Below, piece after piece: positions 31,889 through 39,740 of a stretch of 41,363 nt of DNA. The notes under the pieces are model-generated. The model did not search any database. It was given only the letters and a program-made list of their open reading frames with translations, and was not told the origin of the DNA. Where the stretch lies: contig JALCRY010000016.1 of the NCBI GenBank assembly GCA_022652985.1, positions 1-41,363 on the forward strand. The letters run 5' to 3'. Each line of letters opens with the position of its first letter. The first letter of the stretch is position 1. The translations under genes and the position numbers were made by a program. Source of the DNA: Eubacteriaceae bacterium. Its GTDB lineage: Bacteria > Bacillota > Clostridia > Peptostreptococcales > Anaerovoracaceae.

Positions 31889-33436
31889 CTACAGTGGAAT
31901 GTTTCCGTGCTTCTTCGCAGGAAGCGATTCCCTCTTTGTCTTGAGCATATCGAAGGCCGAGATGATCCTCTGTCTTGATGACGCGGGTTCGATCACGTCG
32001 TCTACGTAACCCATCTCCGCCGCTCTGTAAGGATTGCTGAACTCCTGCTCGTATTCTTCGATCTTCTGCTTAGTCATAGCAGCGGGATCGTCTGCTCCCT
32101 TGATTTCTTTTCTGACGGACGAAATAATATTGACTGCCCCGGCCGCGCCCATTACTGCGATCTCCGCCGAAGGCCACGCCATCACGCAGTCCGCGCCGAG
32201 TTCTTTGCTGCACATGCCGATGTATGCGCCGCCGTAAGCCTTCCTCAGAATAAGTGTGACCTTCGGCACCGTCGCCTCGGAATACGCGTAGAGCATCTTC
32301 GCGCCGTGGCGGATGATCCCGCCGTACTCCTGATCGGTGCCCGGGAGGAAGCCCGGAACGTCTTCGAGCGTGAGCAGCGGAATATTGAAGCAGTCGCATC
32401 TTCTGATGAAGCGCGCCGCCTTGTCGCTCGCGTTGATGTCGAGCACGCCCGCGCCGAAGCTCGGCTGATTGGCGATAACGCCCACCGTCTCGCCGTTCAT
32501 CCTGATGAAACAAGTAATGATATTTCTGGCATAGCGCGACGATACGTCGAAGAGCTCGCCTTCGTCGGCCAGTCCTCTGATGATGTCGTACATGTTGTAA
32601 GCTTTGTTGGGATTTTCCGGAATGATGTTTTCGAGTTCAGGGACCATCCTGTTCGGATCGTCGTCCATCTCGTATACGGGCGGGACATCCATGTTGTTGG
32701 ACGGAAGGTACGACAAAAGCTCGCGCACCTGCATCAGCGCGTCGGTGTCGTCGCTGCAGAGGAACTGGGCATTGCCGCTTATTTCGTTATGCGTCCTCGC
32801 TCCTCCGATGGCTTCCGCCGTCGTCTCTTCGCCCGTCACGGTCTTGATGACCTGCGGTCCTGTAATAAACATCTGACTGGTTCCATCGACCATGAATATG
32901 AAGTCCGTGATCGCAGGCGAATATACCGCGCCTCCGGCGCACGGTCCCATGATGACCGATATCTGCGGGATGACTCCCGATGAAAGAACATTGTTATAGA
33001 ATATTTTGCCGAATCCCTGGAGGGCATTGACGCCTTCCTCGACCCGCGCACCGCCGGAATCGTTAAGACCGACACAGGGAGCTCCCATTTTCATGGCCTG
33101 CTTCATAACGTTGACGATCTTCTCGGCATGTGTTTCCCCGAGCGATCCGCCAATGACGGTGAAGTCCTGCGCATATGCGAATACCAGTCTGCCGTCAATA
33201 GTGCCGTATCCGGTAACCACTCCGTCTCCCGGAGCTCTTTTCTCCGCCATGTCGAAGTTGGTGCATCTGTGTGTCATGAATACATCCATTTCGACAAAGC
33301 TGTCCTCATCGAAAAGCACGTCCAGTCTTTCTCTGGCCGTCAGCTTTCCTCTCTTATGCTGAGACTCTATCTTTGCTTCGCCGCCGCCCATGGCGATATC
33401 GGCTTTTTTCTGCCTCAGCTCTTCAAGCTTGTTCAT
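31889..33436 (-). CDS. mmdA: Carboxyltransferase subunit, methylmalonyl-CoA decarboxylase alpha / PccB type
   Basis: A 515-residue crotonase-fold carboxyltransferase with N and C halves. MGGGEAKIESQHKRGKLTARERLDVLFD is the shared start of MmdA and PccB. LNDSGGARVEEGVNALQGFG and MGPCAGGAVYSPA form the CoA/oxyanion site; LEDVPGFLPGTDQEYGGIIRHGAKMLYAY and RKAYGGAYIGMCSK the biotin site. With the OadG-like and biotin-carrier genes it forms a Na+-pumping decarboxylase module (methylmalonyl-CoA most likely) or, with a separate biotin carboxylase, a propionyl/acetyl-CoA carboxylase. Length favours MmdA over glutaconyl-CoA decarboxylase. Neither a beta subunit nor a biotin carboxylase is in the window. 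Confidence 0.88.
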   Translation of the reverse strand: MNKLEELRQKKADIAMGGGEAKIESQHKRGKLTARERLDVLFDEDSFVEMDVFMTHRCTNFDMAEKRAPGDGVVTGYGTIDGRLVFAYAQDFTVIGGSLGETHAEKIVNVMKQAMKMGAPCVGLNDSGGARVEEGVNALQGFGKIFYNNVLSSGVIPQISVIMGPCAGGAVYSPAITDFIFMVDGTSQMFITGPQVIKTVTGEETTAEAIGGARTHNEISGNAQFLCSDDTDALMQVRELLSYLPSNNMDVPPVYEMDDDPNRMVPELENIIPENPNKAYNMYDIIRGLADEGELFDVSSRYARNIITCFIRMNGETVGVIANQPSFGAGVLDINASDKAARFIRRCDCFNIPLLTLEDVPGFLPGTDQEYGGIIRHGAKMLYAYSEATVPKVTLILRKAYGGAYIGMCSKELGADCVMAWPSAEIAVMGAAGAVNIISSVRKEIKGADDPAAMTKQKIEEYEQEFSNPYRAAEMGYVDDVIEPASSRQRIISAFDMLKTKRESLPAKKHGNIPL

Positions 33437-33465
33437 TGAATTTTCCTCTTTCCTTTACACATACC

Positions 33466-35055
33466 TCATTTGTCGGATTGTCTTTCCAGTCTGGAAAGTG
33501 CAAGTGCGACCGTGAGGCCCGGCAGTACACGGTTGCCGGAGATCTCAGCTCCGAGCACATCGTTGATGCGCTTCAGACGATACTGGACCGTATTGGCATG
33601 TATGCCCATGAACTCGGAAGTCTTCGCGCTGTTCATGCCCGCATCGAGTACGAATGTCTCGAGCGTGTCCAGCAGCTGTCTTCCTTTGTTCTCACCTATA
33701 TCACTGAATCCGTCAAGAAGATCGGTGAAGTCTTTCTTGATGTACCCGCCGCGGAGCTGTATGAAAATACAGTTGCTGACGAGTGCAAGATCATATTTCG
33801 TGAATACTCTCTTGTAAGGGAAGACCGCTTCGGTGAAAGCCTGCGCCTCGCTTATCAGGCGGTAACCGTTGTACGCGCCCTCAAGCCCCTTGAGCCCCGT
33901 TACATGGAATATCCTTATTGTTCTCTGCTCTTTAAGCCTGCTGAAGAGTTCCAGGCACTCGTTCTTGCCCGAATCGCCTTTCTCTTTTTCTTCACCTTTC
34001 CCTCTCAGGATCATGCCGTAAGTATTATTGTCTTCTATTATGCGGATGATGCTGAGATCTTTATATCTGCTGAATTCCTGCATTATCTTGCGTTCGACGT
34101 CCTTTTCGACGCCGCGCGCCATGAATACGCTGATGATGTCGGCAGGGTCTACGCCGGCTTCGTCCTTGAGGGCGAATGCCTGCTTGATGTTTCTTCTTCT
34201 GAGAGCATTGATGAACTCCGTCTTGGCATCGCGCACCGGTGTGAATTTCCACATTCCCATCGCGAGCTCTATGATCTCCGCGAGTCTGATCATTTCCGCC
34301 GAAGAATACTGATCCTTGTTGTCGACAACGAGCATGAAATATTTCGTGCCATTGAGCATCATAGGCCACCAGTAAGTGAGCGTGCCGTCCACATCTATGA
34401 GCGTGCCGATCGCGGAATCACTGATCTCCGCCTTTTCGCGCCCGTGCATTACTACATTTTCTATCGTAATGTTGTACTGTGTCTCGACCACGAAAACAGG
34501 ATTGAATTCCTCCGAAAGAAGAACTACCTGGAAGTCATTGTTGACCGCGGCGCCGCGGACCGCTTCCTGGAATCCCGCATACTTATCGAAGTTGAGCAGA
34601 TGAATGACCGTGTTCGCAATAAGACGGTTCTCGGACGCCTCGCCGCTGCCATAGAAAAGTTTCGCGGTGACTTCCGTGATCGCATCCGAGATCTTCGGTG
34701 CTCTGTCCTTATCCATGACAATAAGCGGAAAATCAAATCTTTCCGCTGTACTGATCACCTTGCTGCCGACCTTCTTCACGATCTCGCCCTCGTGGAACAC
34801 TACCAGACCGGCATTGCCGCCGGCTGCAAGTTCCTCAATAATGGCGCACTGTTCGAGCTCGCTGTCTCTGACATTGCTGAACGATGTGAAAGTCAACTGA
34901 TTATTTTCCGTGCAGAAACGCGCGGCTTCTTCTCGGCCCGAAGCCTCCAGAACCGATACCGTCTTGACGGTATTACCGAGATTCGTTTCGCCTGCAAGCA
35001 CAGTAGCGTCGTCAAACGACCCGAGCTTCAGGCAATCGCTGACTGTTAATTTCAT
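33466..35055 (-). CDS. PucR-family transcriptional regulator
   Basis: A 529-residue regulator. Residues 1 to about 125 are the PucR N-terminal domain (MKLTVSDCLKLGSFDDATVLAG). A GGDEF-like middle region follows. The C-terminal PucR-type helix-turn-helix is ETFVLDAGMNSAKTSEFMGIHANTVQYRLKRINDVLG (about 475-515). Family members often switch on purine, amino-acid or GABA catabolism in response to a ligand. It lies between ftsH (16 bp) and mmdA (29 bp) in one direction, so it may control the decarboxylase genes downstream. Ligand and targets unknown. Confidence 0.88.
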   Translation of the reverse strand: MKLTVSDCLKLGSFDDATVLAGETNLGNTVKTVSVLEASGREEAARFCTENNQLTFTSFSNVRDSELEQCAIIEELAAGGNAGLVVFHEGEIVKKVGSKVISTAERFDFPLIVMDKDRAPKISDAITEVTAKLFYGSGEASENRLIANTVIHLLNFDKYAGFQEAVRGAAVNNDFQVVLLSEEFNPVFVVETQYNITIENVVMHGREKAEISDSAIGTLIDVDGTLTYWWPMMLNGTKYFMLVVDNKDQYSSAEMIRLAEIIELAMGMWKFTPVRDAKTEFINALRRRNIKQAFALKDEAGVDPADIISVFMARGVEKDVERKIMQEFSRYKDLSIIRIIEDNNTYGMILRGKGEEKEKGDSGKNECLELFSRLKEQRTIRIFHVTGLKGLEGAYNGYRLISEAQAFTEAVFPYKRVFTKYDLALVSNCIFIQLRGGYIKKDFTDLLDGFSDIGENKGRQLLDTLETFVLDAGMNSAKTSEFMGIHANTVQYRLKRINDVLGAEISGNRVLPGLTVALALSRLERQSDK

Positions 35056-35071
35056 ATCCTACCTCTCCGGA

Positions 35072-37351
35072 TCAATCCCTGTCATTACGGCTATCGTCTT
35101 TTTTATCCGCCTGATTTTCTTCTTCATCATCATCGGCGTTCAGATAGTCCGTATCATAGACGGAAAGATCTTCTTCCTCTTCGCTTACATCTTCCGGACC
35201 GGCCGCGTCATCGCTGCCGCTGTCAGCACTGCTGCCGGCATCGTCTGCGCCCTTGTCCGCGCTGCCTGTTTCTCCGTCTCCGGGCACACTATTCCCGGCG
35301 CCGGAGCCTGCTGCGGTCTCGTCCTTGCTTCCTGCTCCGGAGTCTTCTCCCCCGTTCGCAGCAAAAGGATTTCCGAACTCGCCGCTCAGAGGTCCGATGT
35401 TTTCGATTTCTCTCTCTGCCATGCGCTCCGCCGCGACTTCCTGCTTCATGATTTTCTTGGATTCAGCAGCTTCCTTCTCGTTTTCTAGGCGGATCTTTTC
35501 TTCGCGGACTTCGATATCCGCAGCCAGATCATCGGCAGTCTTTTCTCCGTTGTAGATAGCCTGGAACTGTTCTCCGTCGAGAGTTTCGACCTCAAGCAGA
35601 GCCTGTGCTACCAGTTCGAGTTTGTCGCTGTGCGACGACAGTATCTTTTCGCATTCTTCGAATGCGTCTTCTATGATCTTGCGTATCTCCTCATCGATCT
35701 CCGAAGCGACTTCTTCAGAATAGTTCTGTCTCGTCGAGAAATCTTTGCCGAGGAATACCTCTTCGCCCGAACTGTAGCAGACCGGTCCGAGCTTCTCGCT
35801 GAAGCCGTACTTCGTGACCATGTCGCGCGCAATATCGGTCGCTCTCTGTATATCGTTGCTCGCGCCCGTGCTGATATCATCGAGCGTAAGTTTCTCCGCG
35901 ACACGTCCGCCGAGCAGATGGATTATCTGTTCCATCATTTCGACCCTGGTCGCGAAATATTTATCTTCCTTCGGCAGCACCATCGTGAATCCGCCCGCGC
36001 GGCCTCTCGGCACTATCGTCACCTGATGAACAGGATCGGTGTGCGGCAGAGCAGTCGCAACTACGGCATGACCCGCCTCGTGATAAGCAGTCAGTCTTCT
36101 TTCTTCATCGCTTATGACGCGGCTCTTCTTCTCAGGTCCCGCAATCACCTTGGTAATAGCTTCTTCTATTTCATCCATGCGTATGTGTCTGCCGTTTCTT
36201 CTCGCCGTGAGAAGTGCGGCTTCGTTGAGCATGTTCTCTATGTCTGCCGGCGTGAAGCCCGGAGTCCTCCTGGCAAGGACCTTCGGATTGACATCGGTAT
36301 CCAGAGGCTTGTTCCTCGAATGCACGCGGAATATAGCCTCCCTGCCTTTAACGTCAGGAACGCCTATTACTATCTGTCTGTCGAATCTGCCCGGACGCAG
36401 CAATGCAGGGTCGAGTACGTCAGGTCTGTTCGTGGCCGCGAGGATGATGATCCCCGAATTCGGCTCGAAACCGTCCATCTCTACCAGCAGCTGGTTCAGC
36501 GTCTGTTCTCTTTCATCATGTCCGCCGCCGAGGCCTGCGCCTCTCTTTCTTCCTACAGCATCGATCTCGTCTATGAAGACCATGCACGGCGCATTCTTCT
36601 TGGCCTGCTCAAAGAGGTCTCTTACTCTCGATGCGCCGACGCCGACGAACATCTCTACGAACTCGGAACCCGATATCGTAAAGAAAGGTACGCCTGCTTC
36701 TCCCGCGGCAGCCTTGGAAATGTATGTCTTTCCTGTGCCCGGAGGCCCGACGAGCAGAATGCCCTTCGGTATTCGCGCGCCGAGCGCGTTGTATCGCTTA
36801 GGATGCTGCAGGAAATCGACAACTTCCTTCAGCTCCTCCTTTTCCTCGTCCAGTCCGGCGACATCCTTGAAAGTGATCTTGCGCAGATCGCTGTCCTTCT
36901 GGAGCTTCGCCCGGCTCTTCCCGAACTGCATGGCTTTTCCGTTTCCGCCCTGCTGCGCCATCATCATATACCAGAACACTATTAAAATAATGATCATCGC
37001 GGCCGTAGGCAGCATCGAAATGTACCACGGCGTCGTCTTCGGCGCCTCATTCTTTACCTTCAGATCCTCGGATGTCATCTGCTTTCTGATATACTCGCTG
37101 TTCAGATACTCTATGTCCAGTGCAGAAGACGCATACGTCACATAATTCGTTCCGCCCGCCGTCGTGCCGGTGATCTTCATATCATCTATATCGATCGTCT
37201 TGAACTTCGAATCAGCAAGATAAGTCGTGAATTTCGAAAATGAGACATCCTTCGTAGTCTGATCAGGCTGGCGGTTGATGAACCAGGCCATAGCCAGTAC
37301 GAGAATGAATATTATAAGATAAACTCCTATGTTTTTGGATACTCTTTTCAA
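35072..37351 (-). CDS. ftsH: ATP-dependent zinc metalloprotease FtsH
   Basis: A 759-residue membrane AAA protease that degrades membrane and regulatory proteins. TM helices at about 8-27 and 110-132 flank an extracytoplasmic domain. Walker A is GPPGTGKT (202-209), Walker B MVFIDEID (257-264), the second region of homology is at [20 protein letters not shown], and the zinc site is HEAGH (424-428). Residues 614-759 form a very long tail, first charged helix, then Gly/Ser/Ala/Asp-rich and acidic (EEEEDL, DDDEEE), far longer than usual. The start is TTG (37351-37349) with AAGGAG at 7-nt spacing. It follows tilS, its common neighbour. Confidence 0.96.
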   Translation of the reverse strand: MKRVSKNIGVYLIIFILVLAMAWFINRQPDQTTKDVSFSKFTTYLADSKFKTIDIDDMKITGTTAGGTNYVTYASSALDIEYLNSEYIRKQMTSEDLKVKNEAPKTTPWYISMLPTAAMIIILIVFWYMMMAQQGGNGKAMQFGKSRAKLQKDSDLRKITFKDVAGLDEEKEELKEVVDFLQHPKRYNALGARIPKGILLVGPPGTGKTYISKAAAGEAGVPFFTISGSEFVEMFVGVGASRVRDLFEQAKKNAPCMVFIDEIDAVGRKRGAGLGGGHDEREQTLNQLLVEMDGFEPNSGIIILAATNRPDVLDPALLRPGRFDRQIVIGVPDVKGREAIFRVHSRNKPLDTDVNPKVLARRTPGFTPADIENMLNEAALLTARRNGRHIRMDEIEEAITKVIAGPEKKSRVISDEERRLTAYHEAGHAVVATALPHTDPVHQVTIVPRGRAGGFTMVLPKEDKYFATRVEMMEQIIHLLGGRVAEKLTLDDISTGASNDIQRATDIARDMVTKYGFSEKLGPVCYSSGEEVFLGKDFSTRQNYSEEVASEIDEEIRKIIEDAFEECEKILSSHSDKLELVAQALLEVETLDGEQFQAIYNGEKTADDLAADIEVREEKIRLENEKEAAESKKIMKQEVAAERMAEREIENIGPLSGEFGNPFAANGGEDSGAGSKDETAAGSGAGNSVPGDGETGSADKGADDAGSSADSGSDDAAGPEDVSEEEEDLSVYDTDYLNADDDEEENQADKKDDSRNDRD

Positions 37352-37384
37352 TTTGTTTCTCCTTCTGGTTGTGTATGCACAACA

Positions 37385-37414
37385 AAAACTGTTTCCCTCT
37401 ACAAAACAGATTTT
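37385..37414 (-). terminator. Weak A/T-rich hairpin after tilS
   Basis: On the minus strand CTGTTT and AAACAG form a stem with a 9-nt loop, followed by TTTTTGTTG. It could reduce read-through from tilS into ftsH. Weak. Confidence 0.35.
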
Positions 37415-37442
37415 GTTATTTTACCATATGCACACCTGTTTT

Positions 37443-38873
37443 TCAAGAAGTTGGGCGAATTCTGAACACGATCAGGCGTTTCGTATTTTCTCCGGCCCGG
37501 TAACAGCCGCTGTACCTCGGGCGCCTCCCGGTCTTCGCGTCTCCGGGGATCCAGAGCACCTCATGACCGATACACGCCATAACTGCGGCATCGCGCTCCG
37601 CCGCCGGCACCTTCATATCCACAAAAAGATCCTGTATCTTTTTTCTCCCTTTCATCCCCGGCAGCTGTATGCGGTCGCCGGTCCGCCTGGTGCGGAACTC
37701 GACGGCTCCGTTCAGAGCCTCGTCTTCCGTTATCCCGTGCTCGCCGCACAGAACATCCAGATCGAACGCCGCAGCCGACTTGTCCGCCGCGAATGAATTG
37801 CCTTCTTCTATATCTATCTCAAAACCGCACCTGCGGATCTCCTCCGCCTCCGGCGCGCTGCATATTACCTCACCGTACGACACATCGACGCTGTAACCGC
37901 CGTGGAACTCCGCTTTCGCCGAAGCTCTTTCACCGCAGATAACGGCATCAGCAATCCGCAGATGCACAGAAGTTATATCCTGTGTCAGCCCCAGCTCTCC
38001 GAGCGCGCCGATGATCACGCGGTGCCTCAAGGCGGCCGGTGCTTCCTTTAGAAGACCCCTGTCGAAGACGATAATACCCTCTTCTTTCGCTTTTAAAGCA
38101 CTCCGGCCGGTTTTTTCCGCTTCCGCTTCCAGGAAATCGCGGTCCTCGCGTGCCGTCGCGGCGAGTCTCGTCAGCGTTCCGGTGATATTCTCATTGAAAT
38201 TTTCACGAATATACGGCAGCAGCCCCAGCCTTATCTTGTTCCTCGTATACAGCGGTTCGCTGTTCGTCTTGTCGATGCACGGGTCCAGCCCCTTTTCGCC
38301 GCAGTAATGCTCGATGTCTTCACGCGCGCAGTCCAGCAGCGGTCTTACGATGTCGAACCCCGCGGGACTTTTCCGGCAGTAATCTATGCCGGCCAGTCCG
38401 TCGAGTCCGGTCCCACGCAGGATGCGGAACATGACTGTCTCCGCCTGATCGTTCATGTTGTGCGCCAGGGCGATCTTCACGCCCCGGCATTCCGGGTGGT
38501 CCGCACTGTACGCCGCGGCCGCGCGGTCGAACGCGTCATAGCGGATGCGGCGCCCCGCCTCTTCCGACGTCAGCCCCCATTCCTTTGCGCGCTCCTCGCA
38601 GTGCTCGACAGTAACGGTGCATTTTATCCCTCGTTCCCGGCAGATATTTTCCACAAATGCCTGATCGTGTTCGGCGGCGCCGGGACGTATCTTATGATTC
38701 ACATGCACCGTTTCCATAGTGAATCCGATCTCAGCCGCCAGTCCCGTCAGGACATCAAAAAGGCACACGGAATCCGGGCCTCCCGAGAGGCCCAGAACAA
38801 TGTGCTCGTTTCTGTTTATCGATCCGTGAGTGCGGATCGTTTCATATATAGTTTGTGTTACCTTGTCACGCAT
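37443..38873 (-). CDS. tilS: tRNA(Ile)-lysidine synthase TilS
   Basis: A 476-residue ATP-pyrophosphatase that converts C34 of the CAU-anticodon tRNA-Ile to lysidine, so that it reads AUA. The PP-loop is LGLSGGPDS (SGGPDS at 30-35). ALAHNMNDQAETVMFRILRGTGLDGLAGI is conserved, and the C-terminal domains bind tRNA. The ATG at 38873 overlaps the tatD stop (ATGA), which decides the start over an upstream ATG at 38921. Two octamers (38301, 38376) fall in this gene, both in Tyr-Cys codons. Confidence 0.94.
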   Translation of the reverse strand: MRDKVTQTIYETIRTHGSINRNEHIVLGLSGGPDSVCLFDVLTGLAAEIGFTMETVHVNHKIRPGAAEHDQAFVENICRERGIKCTVTVEHCEERAKEWGLTSEEAGRRIRYDAFDRAAAAYSADHPECRGVKIALAHNMNDQAETVMFRILRGTGLDGLAGIDYCRKSPAGFDIVRPLLDCAREDIEHYCGEKGLDPCIDKTNSEPLYTRNKIRLGLLPYIRENFNENITGTLTRLAATAREDRDFLEAEAEKTGRSALKAKEEGIIVFDRGLLKEAPAALRHRVIIGALGELGLTQDITSVHLRIADAVICGERASAKAEFHGGYSVDVSYGEVICSAPEAEEIRRCGFEIDIEEGNSFAADKSAAAFDLDVLCGEHGITEDEALNGAVEFRTRRTGDRIQLPGMKGRKKIQDLFVDMKVPAAERDAAVMACIGHEVLWIPGDAKTGRRPRYSGCYRAGENTKRLIVFRIRPTS

Positions 38874-39718
38874 CAGTCTATCCCGTAAAATATTTTGGCG
38901 TTCCTGAGCGTGATGTCGCATAGATCTTCATAGCTCATTTTTTTGATGACTGCGACCCTGCGTGCCGTATACGCCACGTAATTCGGCTTGTTTCTGTGTT
39001 CCCGCTTCGGTTCCGGAGCGAGATACGGAGAATCGGTTTCCACAGTCAGGAACTCGACCGGTATCTGCTCGACGGTCTCGACCGCCTTGCGGTTATTTTT
39101 GAATGTGACCGGTCCGCAGATGGATATCGTCGCCCCGAGTTTGACATACTGTTTCGCCATCTCGGCACTGCCGGAAAAGCAGTGTATCAGCACACGCGCA
39201 TCTCCGTCAGCCTTTTCGAAGCCCTTGACCCCGGGAGTCACTCTCTTCGGGAACCAGCTCTTTCGTTCTTCGCTGAAAGCCTGCTCCTCCTTGAGGATAT
39301 CCATGCACTCCTGATCCGCCTCGCGGCAGTGTATGACTATCGGCATCCTCAGATCGTTCGCCATGCGTATCTGCTCTCTGAACCATTTCCGCTGATCGTC
39401 TCTCGGTGAGAAATCATAATGGAAATCAAGACCGATCTCTCCTATGGCAACCACTTTTTCTTTTTTTGCTATCGACCGCAGCATCGAAAGCTGCAGTGCA
39501 TCCATGGTCGCCGTGTCGTGCGGATGACATCCGGCAGTCGCATAACACCAGTCGTATTTTGCGGCATGATCCGCCGCAAGCATCGAATCGGCCAGATTGG
39601 AACCCGCGTCTATTACATACGCCAGTTCGGGATCGTCTATGACGCCCTGAATAACGGCTTCTCTTTCTGCTTCAGTATAACCGTCGTAATTCAAATGCTC
39701 ATGAGCATCAAATAACAT
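38873..39718 (-). CDS. tatD: TatD family metal-dependent hydrolase (nuclease)
   Basis: A 281-residue TIM-barrel hydrolase. Metal ligands are seen at the start (MLFDAHEHL: His6, His8), at AIGEIGLDFHY, at VIHCRE, at LIHCFSG and at ETDSPYLAPE. TatD enzymes are 3'-5' DNA/RNA exonucleases or D-aminoacyl-tRNA deacylase-like. Placement right after metG is very common in Firmicutes. The start at 39718 gives the family's usual N-terminus, with AAAGGAAG about 12 nt upstream; the frame is open to 39844, inside metG. It is slightly longer than the common 255-265 residues because of an insert after VIHCREADQ. Confidence 0.92.
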   Translation of the reverse strand: MLFDAHEHLNYDGYTEAEREAVIQGVIDDPELAYVIDAGSNLADSMLAADHAAKYDWCYATAGCHPHDTATMDALQLSMLRSIAKKEKVVAIGEIGLDFHYDFSPRDDQRKWFREQIRMANDLRMPIVIHCREADQECMDILKEEQAFSEERKSWFPKRVTPGVKGFEKADGDARVLIHCFSGSAEMAKQYVKLGATISICGPVTFKNNRKAVETVEQIPVEFLTVETDSPYLAPEPKREHRNKPNYVAYTARRVAVIKKMSYEDLCDITLRNAKIFYGID

Positions 39719-39740
39719 ATTATTAAAAGTCTTCCTTTCG

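Noticed and set aside
33373-35049. Long plus-strand open frames opposite real genes (also 164-1312, 35630-36985, 39999-41141, 5538-6449)
   Set aside because: They are antisense to genes with clear family motifs, have no ribosome-binding sites and no recognisable domains. Codon bias of the true gene explains the lack of stops.
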